NCBI RefSeq assembly: GCF_000374345.1
Contig: NZ_KB893997.1
Coordinates: forward strand, 1-48,921
Direction of reading: 5' to 3'
DNA from: Heyndrickxia acidiproducens DSM 23148
GTDB lineage: Bacteria; Bacillota; Bacilli; Bacillales; Bacillaceae_C
DNA: 48,921 bases
The notes below the pieces were generated by a model, which made no database searches, had not been told where the DNA came from, and was given only the letters and a program-made list of their open reading frames with translations. The translations under genes were made by a program, and so were the position numbers. Every line of letters begins with the position of its first letter. The first letter of the stretch is position 1. Positions 1 to 9,415 of this stretch are shown in pieces.

Positions 1-772
1 CCGGCCCTCCGTCACTGTTAGTAATGATACGGGCTTTTTCAAGTGAATAGGTGCTGGCGGCGACAGCTTGGACTTCATCCCAGAATGTCTGGGTGGGTTC
101 GGTTGTCATGATAACTTTTGGCTGGCGTAGAAAAACCCTTTTTCCATTGGTTCCCCACCCCTCATAAAGAATGGCATGGTGGACTTCCATATTCTGTTTC
201 TTTTTTAACCCCCGGACGAATACGCCGTCAGCTTCGGCAAACAGGTAGTCTACCTTCTTCCCATTAGGCAGTGAGGTAGCCAATTCAAGCTCTTCTACAA
301 GGGCCTGGTCAGATTCCACTTGGGTTTTCCCTACGCGTTTCACCATTTCCCCTACAGTTGTGTGACTGAGACTCACTGCCGTCCACTCTTTTAAAATATC
401 AGCCGCCTCCCGATAGGTGTTCTCGCTTGCCAACTCCGCCACCTTCAATTCCACTAACGGGCTATATCTCTGGTGTGGTTCCAGCCCCAACCATTCATCC
501 AGAGGATAATGCGAATTACCTCTCTTGTCACGCATTAATGAGCGTTTAAAGGTCACACTTCCAAACAGAAACTGAACACTTCTTCCATCACTCCGGCAGT
601 ATTCCCAGCCTTCCGCTTGTTTCTTCAGTTTAATCGTTTTATCTAACTTCTCAAATACTCCCCCAACCCATTGAGTAAAGACCCTCTGTATCAGAATTTT
701 AACCTGTTCTTCAAATTCAATAAGATTCTTTGTATCCTTTAATAATCCAACAATTATTGATATAATATCCAT
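1..772 (-). CDS. ISLre2-type (UPF0236) transposase, N-terminal part, runs off the window
   Basis: The minus strand is open for 257 codons from an ATG at 772, preceded by AGAGG, to the window edge. I translated it by hand; it opens MDIISIIVGLL and contains RSLMRDKRG, the segment YSPLVELKVAELASE and then ARIITNSDGGP at the edge. This pattern (an N-terminal helical region, a Cys-containing segment EGWEYCRSDGR, then a DDE-like catalytic region) is what I recognise as the ISLre2/UPF0236 transposase family, whose full length is about 450-490 residues, so roughly the C-terminal half is missing only because the window starts here. No frameshift or stop is seen in the visible part, so the element could be active. 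Its right end lies about 865-878, inside the substrate-binding gene that continues to 1527. Family call is from memory of the protein pattern. Confidence 0.8.
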   Translation of the reverse strand, partial: MDIISIIVGLLKDTKNLIEFEEQVKILIQRVFTQWVGGVFEKLDKTIKLKKQAEGWEYCRSDGRSVQFLFGSVTFKRSLMRDKRGNSHYPLDEWLGLEPHQRYSPLVELKVAELASENTYREAADILKEWTAVSLSHTTVGEMVKRVGKTQVESDQALVEELELATSLPNGKKVDYLFAEADGVFVRGLKKKQNMEVHHAILYEGWGTNGKRVFLRQPKVIMTTEPTQTFWDEVQAVAASTYSLEKARIITNSDGGP

Positions 773-836
773 GGGAAGACCTCTTTCTAAATGTATTCGC
801 GTGCTAGCGTACATTTAAATGATAGAGTGTCTTCCC
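773..836. repeat. Large inverted repeat in front of the transposase start
   Basis: GGGAAGAC (773-780) pairs with GTCTTCCC (829-836), followed inwards by CTCT with AGAG and TAAATGT (788-794) with ACATTTA (811-817). The hairpin would contain the AGAGG ribosome binding site of the transposase and abut its ATG, so the transcript leader can fold over its own start. It lies between the transposase and the right end of the element. Confidence 0.7.
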
Positions 837-867
837 ATTTTTTTCCACTTATCTGACCCTCGAGTAA

Positions 868-1527
868 AATTTTACACATACCGGATTTGCTTCTTTGAAA
901 AAAGATCATATCACCTCGCCGAAAGATTTTGAAGGAAAACGTTACGGCGGCTGGGGAGCGCCATCAGAAGCAGCCGTGATTAAAACAGTCATGGAAAAAT
1001 ACGGCGCCGATTACAGCAAAGTGAAAAATATTGTACTCGGGCAGACGGATTTTTTCAAATCGATCGGCCGCGAAGCAGACTTTGAATGGATTTATTACGG
1101 CTGGGACGGCGTCCAGGCAGAGCGTAACGGGAAAAAGCTGAACATCATTATGGTAAAAGATTTGGACCCGGCACTTGATTATTACAGCCCGGTGCTGATC
1201 ACAAGCGAAAAACTGGCAAAAGGCAACAAAAAGTTAATAAAGAACTTTATGACAGCGACATCGCAGGGATACGGATTTTCGATTAAACATCCGGATGAGG
1301 CAGCAAATATTTTTATCAAAAATGTACCGGACACGAATAAAGGCTTAGTACGGGCAAGCCAGAAGTGGTTAAGCACCAAATACCAGGATGATGCAAAAGA
1401 GTGGGGGGTACAGAAGGAAGAAGTGTGGAGCAGATATATGAATTTCCTTTACAAACATAAAGTCATTAAGAAAAAAATTGACATCAAAGCTGCTTATACA
1501 AATGAATTTCTTCCCGGCCAAAAATGA
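868..1527 (+). pseudogene. 5'-truncated ABC transporter substrate-binding protein (NMT1/THI5-like), broken by the IS
   Basis: The frame is open after a stop at 865-867, reading THTGFASLKKDHITSPKDF and on to a TGA at 1525-1527. The conserved-looking GFASL and DFEGKRYGGWGAPSEAAV segments lie right at the start, before any usable ATG, so the signal peptide and first lobe (about 110-130 residues of a usual 320-340) are gone. The join to the insertion sequence is at about 868-878. The remainder resembles the NMT1/THI5-like (ThiY/SsuA) group that brings pyrimidine precursors of thiamine or related compounds to a membrane permease. The ATPase gene overlaps its stop (ATGA), and the permease is expected upstream, beyond the IS. 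Without a signal peptide the product cannot be exported, so I call it inactive. The substrate is an inference. Confidence 0.75.
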
Positions 1528-2279
1528 CATACTTGCAGATTGAAGCAATTTCGAAAAATTTTAGCTCGAAAACGATCCTGTCCAATATTGATGTTGCCAT
1601 TGAAGAAGGGGAATTTGCCGCATTTGTCGGCCCGAGCGGCTGCGGAAAAAGCACGCTGCTCAACATCATTGCCGGCATCGAAAAAGCAGACGGCGGAAGT
1701 GTGAAAGTTGCCGGAAAACCGATCACAGGCCAAGACGTTATCAGCTTTATGCCACAGCAGGATTTGCTGTTGCCGTGGCGGACCGCCCTGAAGAATATTG
1801 TCCTTCCGCTTGAAATCAAAGGGATGAGGAAACGGGAGCGCGAGGCGGCCGGCATGGATGTGCTGCGCCAGTTTGGGTTGGATGAATATGCAAATTATTA
1901 TCCATCATCACTATCCGGCGGCATGCGGCAGCGGATCAGTTTCTTAAGGACCTATTTATGCCAGAAGCCGCTGATGCTCCTGGATGAACCGTTTGGCAAA
2001 CTGGATGCCTTTACGAAGATGGATGTCCATCGCTGGCTCCTCGAATCGTGGGAAAAAGGCGAGCAAACGATTTTGATGGTAACCCATGATCTTGATGAGG
2101 CAATCTTATTATCCGATCGTGTATTTGTCATGTCCCGGCAGCCCTCCACGATCATTCATGAACTAAAGGTGAATCTGCCGCGGCCGCGCAAGTTGGACAT
2201 GCTGACCTCAGAGGAACTGAAACAGGATAAAGATGAACTGCTAAGAGAACTTGCTTCATTTTTGGGGCAGGTTAGATAA
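1524..2279 (+). CDS. ABC transporter ATP-binding protein (ThiZ/SsuB-like)
   Basis: 251 residues, the usual length for a nitrate/taurine/HMP-type importer ATPase. Seen in order: Walker A GPSGCGKST at residues 36-44, Q-loop MPQQD (Gln78), signature LSGGMRQR at 130-137, Walker B LMLLDEP at 150-156 and the switch histidine in MVTHD. It powers the permease of the importer whose binding protein is the broken gene just upstream; the two reading frames overlap at ATGA, so they were translationally coupled. With the binding protein interrupted by an insertion sequence the ATPase is probably an orphan, and its transcription must now come from within or beyond the IS. The most similar known order is thiX-thiY-thiZ (permease, binding protein, ATPase), but the substrate cannot be read from this sequence. 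Confidence 0.85.
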   Translation: MTYLQIEAISKNFSSKTILSNIDVAIEEGEFAAFVGPSGCGKSTLLNIIAGIEKADGGSVKVAGKPITGQDVISFMPQQDLLLPWRTALKNIVLPLEIKGMRKREREAAGMDVLRQFGLDEYANYYPSSLSGGMRQRISFLRTYLCQKPLMLLDEPFGKLDAFTKMDVHRWLLESWEKGEQTILMVTHDLDEAILLSDRVFVMSRQPSTIIHELKVNLPRPRKLDMLTSEELKQDKDELLRELASFLGQVR

Positions 2280-2307
2280 GAATCGGTGTACTTGCCGGTT
2301 CTTTTTT
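2280..2307 (+). terminator. Rho-independent terminator of the ABC operon
   Basis: GAATCGG and CCGGTTC form a short stem with one G-U pair, an 8-nt loop and a following TTTTTT, starting one base after the ATPase stop codon. Confidence 0.7.
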
Positions 2308-2395
2308 GGTTGAAGGAGGCAGGATAAAAATACGGGCTTCCTGAACAGGCAGATAAAATGAAAGATTGATTCAGTATGGCCAGCGCCATTCATTT

Positions 2396-2440
2396 GCAAA
2401 AAAGGTTTGGTACCCGTAAAAAGGAGCACCAAAACCTTTT
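2396..2440 (-). terminator. Terminator of the thr operon
   Basis: On the minus strand AAGGTTTTGGTGCTCC pairs imperfectly with GGGTACCAAACCTT, followed by a run of T, directly after thrB. The two converging operons each have their own terminator here. Confidence 0.65.
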
Positions 2441-2442
2441 CA

Positions 2443-3363
2443 TCATGAATTAAGCTTGTTATAGGCAGCGGGATTTACTGTGACCGTTCCCGTTCGGTCA
2501 ATTTGCGCCGGCTCCACTGATAGAAAAGGAAACTGTTCCTGCAATGTGGCTGCCATTGCTTCCGCTTGCCCGGATGGCACGAGTGAAATGATCGTCGGGC
2601 CGGCGCCGCTGATTACGGTGCCGTATGCGCCAAGGGATTTTGCCAGCCGCCGGATCTCCAAAAATTGCGGAATCAATTGGATGCGGTATGGTTCGTGGAA
2701 ACGGTCCTGTTCCATTATGTTGCCGGCCAGTTCATACTGGCCGCTGAGCAGGGCGGCGACCAACAGATTGCTTGTCGCGCTGCCGCTCACCGCTTCTTGC
2801 CGCGAATAGGAATCCGGGAGCACTTTGCGCGCGTCTTCCGTTTTTAACTCATCATCCGGGATAAACAACAACAGGTCTGCCATCAATCCGGAAAAAGGAA
2901 CGACTTCAAAATGCCCGTTTCCATTTTCGGCAGATACGATCAGCCCGCCGAACAGTGAAGCCGCCACATTATCGGGATGTCCCTCGATGCGTGAAGCGAT
3001 ATCAAGCTTTTCCTGTGCGGAAAGGACGAGATTCCCGGCATAACTGGCGAGCTCGATGCCGGCAACGACTGCCGAGGCACTGCTCCCAAGCCCGCGGGCG
3101 AGCGGGATCCCGCTGTCGACCACTACTCTGCACGGAGATAATTCCGCATGATATTGATCCGCAACCTGGCGCGCAATTTTTAAAATAAACGGATCTTCCT
3201 CCGTTGGCAGCGGCGGCAAAAGCGGGGAAATTTGTTCAAAAACCCAATTTTCATGATCATACACTTCGAGCGTTAAATATCGGTTGAGTGCCATTCCGAC
3301 AGAATCAAACCCGGGTCCGAGATTTGCTGTGCTTGCGGGTACACGAATGCTGATCCTGCTCAT
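2443..3363 (-). CDS. thrB: Homoserine kinase ThrB
   Basis: 306 residues, full length for ThrB. It phosphorylates homoserine with ATP to O-phosphohomoserine, the substrate of threonine synthase. The N terminus [17 protein letters not shown] is the first GHMP-kinase motif, and [17 protein letters not shown] near residue 90 is the glycine-rich ATP loop. The C-terminal [11 protein letters not shown] segment is the third GHMP motif. The start ATG overlaps the thrC stop by four bases (ATGA), so translation is coupled to thrC. It is the last gene of hom-thrC-thrB and is followed by the terminator at 2396-2440. All key motifs are intact. Confidence 0.97.
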   Translation of the reverse strand: MSRISIRVPASTANLGPGFDSVGMALNRYLTLEVYDHENWVFEQISPLLPPLPTEEDPFILKIARQVADQYHAELSPCRVVVDSGIPLARGLGSSASAVVAGIELASYAGNLVLSAQEKLDIASRIEGHPDNVAASLFGGLIVSAENGNGHFEVVPFSGLMADLLLFIPDDELKTEDARKVLPDSYSRQEAVSGSATSNLLVAALLSGQYELAGNIMEQDRFHEPYRIQLIPQFLEIRRLAKSLGAYGTVISGAGPTIISLVPSGQAEAMAATLQEQFPFLSVEPAQIDRTGTVTVNPAAYNKLNS

Positions 3364-4421
3364 ACGTGGATCACATTGGAAATATAGTCTGCGACCACAT
3401 CCTCATTGTTCGGCAGCACTACAGGGTCGGCATTGACCTGGGATATGGCGGTTTGCGGATCTTTTAACCCGTTTCCTGTTAATACGGCCACCACTTTGCT
3501 GCCTTTTTGAATCTGGCCGGATTGGACTTGCTTGATCACACCTGCGATTGAAGCACAGGATCCGGGTTCGGCAAAAATCCCTTCATTACGGGCAAGCAGC
3601 TGGAAAGCCTCCAAAATTTGCGGGTCAGAAACAGAATCGATGGCACCATGTGATTCGTCACGGGCTGCAACTGCCAATTTCCAGCTCGCAGGATTTCCGA
3701 TCCGGATTGCGGTCGCCACCGTTTCCGGGTTTTCAAATACACGGTTTTGGACAATTGCCGCTGCACCTTCCGCTTCAAAGCCGTGCATTTCCGGCAGGCC
3801 GCTCCCAAATTTCTCGTTGAATTCTTTAAATCCCTTCCAGTAGGCGCTGATGTTGCCGGCGTTGCCCACAGGGATGGCAAGCACATCCGGCGCGGCGCCG
3901 AGCTGTTCACAAATTTCGAATGCCGCCGTTTTTTGCCCTTCCAATCGGTAGGGGTTAACGGAATTGACAAGCGTTACGGCTTCTTTTTTGCTTACATTGC
4001 GGACAATCTTTAAAGCCTGGTCAAAATTGCCTTCAATCTCCACGATTTCCGCGCCGTACATCATCGCCTGCGCAAGTTTTCCAAGCGCGATTTTTCCGCT
4101 TGGGATGACAATAACTGCGCGGATGCCGGCTTTTGCTGCATAAGCAGCTGCAGAAGCGGAAGTGTTTCCGGTTGATGCGCAAATAACTGAGCGGCTGCCG
4201 TTTTCAATGGCTTTCGCGACGGCCATCACCATGCCGCGGTCTTTAAAGGAACCGGTTGGATTGGCGCCCTCCAATTTACCGTAGAGCTCGATCCCCAGTT
4301 TTCCGGATAAGCGCTGGAAATGGACAAGCGGTGTATTTCCTTCTTGTAACGTAAGAGCGGGTGTTTTATCTGTTACGGGTAATAATGCTTCATATTTTTT
4401 TAATAGTCCTGGCCAGTTCAT
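3360..4421 (-). CDS. thrC: Threonine synthase ThrC
   Basis: 353 residues, a pyridoxal-phosphate enzyme of the fold-type II group that converts O-phosphohomoserine to threonine and phosphate. The PLP lysine is Lys60 in GSFKDRG; the phosphate-binding glycine loop reads [12 protein letters not shown]; the STGNTSAS segment binds the substrate carboxylate. Length matches the short bacterial ThrC seen in Bacillus rather than the 480-residue plant/yeast type. The start is three bases after the hom stop, and its ribosome binding site AGGAGAGG lies in the last codons of hom, which suggests coupling within hom-thrC-thrB. Confidence 0.97.
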   Translation of the reverse strand: MNWPGLLKKYEALLPVTDKTPALTLQEGNTPLVHFQRLSGKLGIELYGKLEGANPTGSFKDRGMVMAVAKAIENGSRSVICASTGNTSASAAAYAAKAGIRAVIVIPSGKIALGKLAQAMMYGAEIVEIEGNFDQALKIVRNVSKKEAVTLVNSVNPYRLEGQKTAAFEICEQLGAAPDVLAIPVGNAGNISAYWKGFKEFNEKFGSGLPEMHGFEAEGAAAIVQNRVFENPETVATAIRIGNPASWKLAVAARDESHGAIDSVSDPQILEAFQLLARNEGIFAEPGSCASIAGVIKQVQSGQIQKGSKVVAVLTGNGLKDPQTAISQVNADPVVLPNNEDVVADYISNVIHV

Positions 4422-4424
4422 GTT

Positions 4425-5720
4425 TTATGCCTCTCCTTCAACGCGATAGTAGCTGTTCACTTCTTTGACAACGGGCATTTCATTTAATTGCAGCAGCGCT
4501 TTTTGAAAACGGTCCAGTGAAACCTGATGGGTGACGATGATAATTTCTGCGAGTTCGTCCCTTTTATCCGGTGTTTGCAAAATCCGTTTAAAACTGATAT
4601 TTAAAGCGCTGAATGCGGCAGTGATTTTTGAAAAAGCGCCGACCTGGTCCTTTAAGTGGAGGCGGATATAGTATTGGCCGAACCGCTGATCCAGTGGTTT
4701 CAGCTTTCCTTCAAACCGCGGCCCCTTTAAACTGCAGCCGTTCACGCCAAGCTGCATGTTTTTAATAGCAGCGACAACATCGCTTACGACAGCTGTTGCA
4801 GTTGGCATGCTGCCGGCTCCGGGGCCGTAAAACATCGCTTCGCCAATCGCTTCCCCGTTGACATAAACGGCATTGAATTCATTTTTAACAGAAGCAAGCG
4901 GGTGGCTTTTTGCTACAAAAGCCGGCTGTACGCTGACTTCAATTTGTTCATTCTGGCACTGTGCCATGCCGATCAGTTTCATCGTGTAGCCGAGTGTTTT
5001 GCCGTAATGCAGATCTTCCGGTAATAGATTCGTAATCCCTTCAACCTCGACATCTTCGAGTTTCACATTCGTATAGAAAGCGAGCCTTGCCAAAATGGCC
5101 ATTTTCCTGGCTGCGTCAAGGCCGGCAACGTCTGCGGTCGGGTCAGCTTCGGCGAAACCAAGTTCCTGTGCGTCTTTCAGGGCTTCCTCGTACGAAACGC
5201 CGTTTTCCATCATCTTTGTCAAAATATAATTCGTCGTACCGTTGACAATCCCCATTACTTTTTGGATGCGGTCAGACACAAAACCATCCGTCAGTCCCCT
5301 CAGAATCGGGATGCCGCCGCCGACACTCGCTTCATAAAGCAGGTCGCAATGGTTTTTCCAGGCAATCTCCTGGATTTCCGGCCCGTATAGAGCAATTAAG
5401 TCTTTGTTTGCGGTCACGACATTTTTTTTGTTTTCTAAAGCTTTTATAATATATTGGCGGGTTTTATCTACGCCGCCCATCACTTCCACAACCACATCAA
5501 TTTCCGGGTCATTCAGTATGTCATCCGGATTTACGGTGACAGAGGCGGGATCCATTTGCACATCGCGTTCTTTTTCAATATCACGAACCAATACGCGTTT
5601 TACCTTTACTTTACATCCCAGTTGATGGACAAGTTCTTCCTGATGTTGCCGGATCAGTTTGACAACCCCGGAGCCAACTGTTCCTAAGCCAAGCAGCCCG
5701 ATTGAAATGTCCATTTTCAT
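4425..5720 (-). CDS. hom: Homoserine dehydrogenase Hom
   Basis: 431 residues. It reduces aspartate semialdehyde to homoserine with NAD(P)H, the branch point to threonine and methionine. The N terminus has the Rossmann glycine loop GLGTVGSG; KKNVVTANKDLIA and GGGIPILRGL are the catalytic-domain segments; the last 80 residues (YYIRLHLKDQVGAFSKITAAF) form an ACT domain, the usual site of threonine feedback. First gene of the thr operon; the start ATG at 5720 has GAGGTG seven bases upstream. A sigma-A type promoter can be placed at 5777-5805. I see no T-box or attenuator in the 90-nt leader. Confidence 0.97.
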   Translation of the reverse strand: MKMDISIGLLGLGTVGSGVVKLIRQHQEELVHQLGCKVKVKRVLVRDIEKERDVQMDPASVTVNPDDILNDPEIDVVVEVMGGVDKTRQYIIKALENKKNVVTANKDLIALYGPEIQEIAWKNHCDLLYEASVGGGIPILRGLTDGFVSDRIQKVMGIVNGTTNYILTKMMENGVSYEEALKDAQELGFAEADPTADVAGLDAARKMAILARLAFYTNVKLEDVEVEGITNLLPEDLHYGKTLGYTMKLIGMAQCQNEQIEVSVQPAFVAKSHPLASVKNEFNAVYVNGEAIGEAMFYGPGAGSMPTATAVVSDVVAAIKNMQLGVNGCSLKGPRFEGKLKPLDQRFGQYYIRLHLKDQVGAFSKITAAFSALNISFKRILQTPDKRDELAEIIIVTHQVSLDRFQKALLQLNEMPVVKEVNSYYRVEGEA

Positions 5721-5776
5721 ATGATCACACCTCTTTGTGTATTTTTAGAGAAAACAAATGTCTTTGTATAGTAGAC

Positions 5777-5805
5777 ATTAAAACATGTTTAAAGAGGAAG
5801 ATCAA
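5777..5805 (-). promoter_or_regulatory. Candidate sigma-A promoter of hom-thrC-thrB
   Basis: On the minus strand TTGATC (5805-5800), a 17-base spacer and TTTAAT (5782-5777) lie about 57 bases before the hom start codon. Spacing is ideal and both hexamers are four of six or better to consensus. Not verified by a transcript start. Confidence 0.55.
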
Positions 5806-5814
5806 GACTTTCTT

Positions 5815-5860
5815 TTTAAAAAAGACCGAAAATTTTCTGATCGGGAAGCTTAAGCCCCGA
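5815..5860 (-). terminator. Possible terminator of the arginase-family gene
   Basis: The minus strand has TCGGG...CCCGA around the stop codon and then CCGA...TCGG with a following TCTTTTTT. The stems are short, so this is moderate evidence only. Confidence 0.45.
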
Positions 5861-6629
5861 CCATATGATGCCGGGCAGCATTCAAACAGGTTGATAATAT
5901 TTCTGTGTTCATGGCATCATTTTTACGGATGGCTTCCCTGATACGGGGCATAAATTGTTCTGCCGGGGACATCCGGGTTTCCCCGCAGATATCGACGCCA
6001 AAAACACGTTTTGCGCTGATCAGTGAAGCAAGATAAGACAGCAAAACAGACTTGTCCATGATCCCCTGGTCCCAATTGGTTGCAGCGAACCGGGGAGCAA
6101 GCACGTCTTTATCAATACTGATGTAAATGGTTTCGGTATGGATGGCGGATAAAACCAGTTTGAGATCAACACCATGCTGTGCGCTAAACGGAAAGATACT
6201 GGCAGATGGCGTCCGGGGGAGCGGTTCTTTGATGGCCGTTGGTCCGACGATGATCACTTTTTCAAGCAGGGGATTCTGCTGAAGGGCAAATGATACCCAT
6301 GAACCGCAGGAGAGCATTTGATTTTCACAATCTTTTCCCATGTCGGGATGGTTGTCAAACAGCACAAGGCTGAATGGTTCTGCGGCTTCCTGAAGCAAAA
6401 GCAATGTGACATAGTGGTAATTGCCGCTGCCAAGAAATGTGATGCCCCGTTTTCTGCGTTTTTGCAGGCCGGTTTGGATTTGGCGGAGGGCTGCATCTTC
6501 GCAAAATAGATTACTGTGGGGCAGATGCCTCAGATTGATCGGTTCATGTGGAATGGATTGAAGCTTTTCCTGTTCGTCATACGTTTCATCAAATTCTAAA
6601 ATCGCTACACCTTTATGCAATAACCCCAT
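5850..6629 (-). CDS. Arginase/agmatinase/formiminoglutamase-family protein
   Basis: 259 residues of the ureohydrolase fold. Metal-ligand motifs can be seen: GSGNYHYVT (first His), LVLFDNHPDMG (D-x-H-x-D type), then YISIDKDVLAP, which replaces the usual S-x-D-x-D-x-x-D, and GVDICGE near the C terminus with the late acidic position. Family members hydrolyse guanidino or formimino groups with a binuclear Mn centre, but this one is shorter (usual 290-320) and the substrate cannot be named. The start ATG at 6629 has GGAG ten bases upstream. It stands alone, divergent from nnr. The short N terminus (about 50 residues before the first His) might mean a reduced lid domain. Confidence 0.75.
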   Translation of the reverse strand: MGLLHKGVAILEFDETYDEQEKLQSIPHEPINLRHLPHSNLFCEDAALRQIQTGLQKRRKRGITFLGSGNYHYVTLLLLQEAAEPFSLVLFDNHPDMGKDCENQMLSCGSWVSFALQQNPLLEKVIIVGPTAIKEPLPRTPSASIFPFSAQHGVDLKLVLSAIHTETIYISIDKDVLAPRFAATNWDQGIMDKSVLLSYLASLISAKRVFGVDICGETRMSPAEQFMPRIREAIRKNDAMNTEILSTCLNAARHHMVGA

Positions 6630-6837
6630 CTTTTGTCATCTCCTTAATAGAAATATAGAGCGGCTATCAGCATGTCATTGTGTTGACGAAATATTTAATT
6701 TTTAGTAAGTCTATCATAACATACAGATAGGCAGGCGAGATTTGTTTTTTTTAAAAAAGCAAATCTTTCATTTTTTATTTCTTTCTTTTCTCCCACGTAA
6801 AAAGTTGGAGGGATACGAAAAATCAAACGTCCCTTAA

Positions 6838-6884
6838 GCATGAATCCGGAAATTCATGCCAAGATGAGGAATGCATGTTAAAAT
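6838..6884 (+). promoter_or_regulatory. Extended -10 promoter of nnr with an upstream palindrome
   Basis: TG-T-TAAAAT (6876-6884) is an extended -10 about 30 bases before the nnr start. Immediately upstream, GCATGAAT (6838-6845) and ATTCATGC (6852-6859) form a perfect 8-bp inverted repeat around CCGGAA, where the -35 region would be. The position suggests an operator; no regulator is known to me for this exact site. Confidence 0.45.
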
Positions 6885-6913
6885 AAGGATATCAGGGTGG
6901 AGGTGTGTATGGA

Positions 6914-8368
6914 ATGTACATCTATACAAGCGAGCAAATCAAAGAGGCAGACCAATTGGCTGAAACGCTTGGAATGGAGACCTTTGCATTGATGGAAAAT
7001 GCGGGGAGCGGACTGTACCGGCAACTTGCGCCGCTGCTTGGCAAACAGGATAAGGTTGCCATACTGTCAGGAAAAGGAAACAACGGGGGTGACGGGATTG
7101 TCCTCGCCCGCTATTTAAAGCAGAACGGATACGATGCAGAGCTGATCTTTCCTTTAGGGCTTCCAAAAACAAAAGTGGCTGCCCGCCATTTTTCCTACTA
7201 TAAAGCCTGCGGATTTAAAGAAAGCCCTTTCCTGAGGGAACGCTCATACGACTGGGTGGTGGACGGCTTGCTCGGCGTTGGGGCCAAGCTTCCGTTAAGA
7301 GAGGATTTGCAGGCCGTTGTAAAGTGGATCAACAGCCGGAAAGCAAAAGTGGTGGCGATTGATGTGCCAACCGGTGTGGCCAGTGACACAGGAGAAGCTG
7401 ATCCAAACGCAGTAAAAGCCGGGTACACCTTTTCACTTCACGGGTTTAAACCATCAGGCTTTTTATATCCATCTTCCTTCTATTTTGGGAAAAAGCGGGC
7501 TATTGACATCGGGCTGCCACAAACAGGAAAATGGAAAGTGTGGACAAAACAGGATGTGGCCCGCACCTTGCCGAAACGCGCGGGGAATGTCCATAAAGGC
7601 ACGTTTGGGACAGGACTGCTGGCTGCCGGCAGCGATAACATGCCGGGAAGCGCGGCACTGGCAGCAATCGGCGCGATTCGCATGGGGATCGGGAAATTGT
7701 CTGCTTATACAACAAACGGGGCCAAAAATGTGATTGCCGGAATGGTTCCGGAAGCCACTTATATGGAAAGAGACTTTTCAAATCCGGCCCAGTGCTTTCA
7801 GCAAAAATATGCCGGGATCGCAATTGGCCCGGGCCTTGAACCGGATGAAGAATTGGAGGCTTTTATCTCGCAGGCATTGGAATTGGACGTTCCGGTCGTA
7901 CTGGATGCCGGGGCGCTTGGAAACAGGACGTACCCAATCCGGAAGGCGCCGGTCATTTTAACGCCGCATCCCGGAGAATTTTCGAGAATGACCGGGATAC
8001 CTGCGGAAAAAATTGCCGAAAACCGGATCCAGCTGGCTTCACGGTTTGCAAAAGAGCAGCAGGTGGTAATTGTATTAAAGGGACAATACACGGTCATCGC
8101 ATTTCCTGACGGCAGCGGTGTTATCAATCCGACCGGGAATGGCAGCCTCGCAAAGGGCGGCAGCGGGGACACGCTCACCGGCATGCTGCTCGCAGCTGTA
8201 TGCACCCATGAAGATATGAAAGCGGCCGTTGCCAATACCGTCTATATCCACGGTGCCTGTGCGGATGCGTGGGTCAGGGAAAACGGATCCGGCACACTGG
8301 CGGCACATGAGTTTTCACAGCTGCTGCCGAAAGTCATGCACGAATTTGAAGGCCAGGAAACAATTTGA
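6914..8368 (+). CDS. nnr: Bifunctional NAD(P)H-hydrate repair enzyme Nnr (epimerase + ADP-dependent dehydratase)
   Basis: 484 residues from the ATG at 6914; a GTG at 6905 is in frame but only one base after the GGAGG at 6899-6903, whereas the ATG is ten bases away, so I prefer 6914. The N-terminal third is the YjeF_N epimerase domain (FALMENAGSGLYRQL, LSGKGNNGGDGIVLARYL, VVAIDVPTGV); the C-terminal two-thirds is the ribokinase-like dehydratase (TFGTGLLAAGSDNMPGSAALAA, VILTPHPGEFSRMTG, GNGSLAKGGSGDTLTGML). Together they repair hydrated NADH/NADPH, the epimerase supplying the S form to the dehydratase, in the cytosol. Both active-site regions look intact. galU follows after 93 bases in the same direction. 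Confidence 0.95.
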   Translation: MYIYTSEQIKEADQLAETLGMETFALMENAGSGLYRQLAPLLGKQDKVAILSGKGNNGGDGIVLARYLKQNGYDAELIFPLGLPKTKVAARHFSYYKACGFKESPFLRERSYDWVVDGLLGVGAKLPLREDLQAVVKWINSRKAKVVAIDVPTGVASDTGEADPNAVKAGYTFSLHGFKPSGFLYPSSFYFGKKRAIDIGLPQTGKWKVWTKQDVARTLPKRAGNVHKGTFGTGLLAAGSDNMPGSAALAAIGAIRMGIGKLSAYTTNGAKNVIAGMVPEATYMERDFSNPAQCFQQKYAGIAIGPGLEPDEELEAFISQALELDVPVVLDAGALGNRTYPIRKAPVILTPHPGEFSRMTGIPAEKIAENRIQLASRFAKEQQVVIVLKGQYTVIAFPDGSGVINPTGNGSLAKGGSGDTLTGMLLAAVCTHEDMKAAVANTVYIHGACADAWVRENGSGTLAAHEFSQLLPKVMHEFEGQETI

Positions 8369-8461
8369 CTTGCTGTTTTCGAAGATTCCCTATACATTGG
8401 TGAAAAGAGATTGCGCATTTTTGGTTGAAGTTTTAGAGATAAAAAATGGAAGGTGAAGATG

Positions 8462-9346
8462 ATGCAAAAAATTAAAAAAGCAATTATCCCGGCAGCCGGG
8501 CTGGGAACAAGATTTTTGCCGGCAACGAAGGCCATGCCAAAAGAAATGCTCCCGATTGTGGATAAACCGACAATCCAATACATTGTGGAGGAAGCCATTG
8601 ATTCCGGCATTGAGGATATTATTATCGTAACCGGTAAAGGAAAGCGTTCCATAGAGGATCACTTTGACCACGCGTTTGAATTAGAGGCCAATTTGATTGC
8701 AAAAGAAAAATTTGATCTTTTGGAAAAGGTGCGCCAGCCTGCTGAAGTGGATATTCACTATATCCGCCAAAAAGAGCCAAAAGGTTTGGGGCATGCCATT
8801 TGGTGCGCCCGCAAATTTATCGGCGATGAGCCATTTGCTGTTTTGCTCGGCGATGATATTATCCAGGCAGAACCGCCGTGTTTAAAACAAATGATTAACG
8901 TGTTTGATGATGTCCAATCCAGTGTCATTGCGGTTATGGAAGTGCCGAAAGATGAAACAAACCGTTACGGCATTATCGACCCGCTCGAACAGAACGGCCG
9001 CATATATGATGTAAGGGGTTTTGTCGAAAAGCCGAAAGTCGAAGAAGCGCCGTCAAATGTCGCCATTATCGGCCGCTATATTTTAACGCCGGAAATCTTT
9101 AATTTTCTTGAACTCCAACAGACGGGTTCCGGCGGGGAAATACAATTAACCGATGCGATTGAAAAATTAAACGGCATCCAAAAAGTGTTTGCATATGCTT
9201 ATGAAGGCAAACGCTATGATGTTGGCGAAAAATTCGGTTTCATCAAATCAACAATCGAAATGGCATTGACAAGGGACGACTTGCGTGATGAAATGATCCA
9301 ATATCTTGAATCATTACATAAAAGATATCATAATAATCTGATTTAA
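8462..9346 (+). CDS. galU: UTP--glucose-1-phosphate uridylyltransferase (GalU/GtaB)
   Basis: 294 residues from the ATG at 8462. In-frame GTG (8453) and ATG (8459) exist, but GGAAGG at 8448-8453 overlaps the GTG and best fits 8462 with eight bases. It makes UDP-glucose for teichoic acid glycosylation, glycolipids and polysaccharides. The nucleotide-binding signature [19 protein letters not shown] opens the protein; [20 protein letters not shown] and FVEKP follow in the order of the family. Length matches Bacillus GtaB (292). It ends 70 bases before a clear terminator. Confidence 0.96.
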   Translation: MQKIKKAIIPAAGLGTRFLPATKAMPKEMLPIVDKPTIQYIVEEAIDSGIEDIIIVTGKGKRSIEDHFDHAFELEANLIAKEKFDLLEKVRQPAEVDIHYIRQKEPKGLGHAIWCARKFIGDEPFAVLLGDDIIQAEPPCLKQMINVFDDVQSSVIAVMEVPKDETNRYGIIDPLEQNGRIYDVRGFVEKPKVEEAPSNVAIIGRYILTPEIFNFLELQQTGSGGEIQLTDAIEKLNGIQKVFAYAYEGKRYDVGEKFGFIKSTIEMALTRDDLRDEMIQYLESLHKRYHNNLI

Positions 9347-9415
9347 AATAGATAAAACGGCAAAAAAACCGATTGTATGGCAAGCATGCACCTTCTAATT
9401 AGCAGCAGGAAAATC

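Noticed and set aside
5721..5849. T-box or threonine attenuator upstream of hom
   Set aside because: The leader is under 90 bases and has no T-box sequence or run of Thr codons.
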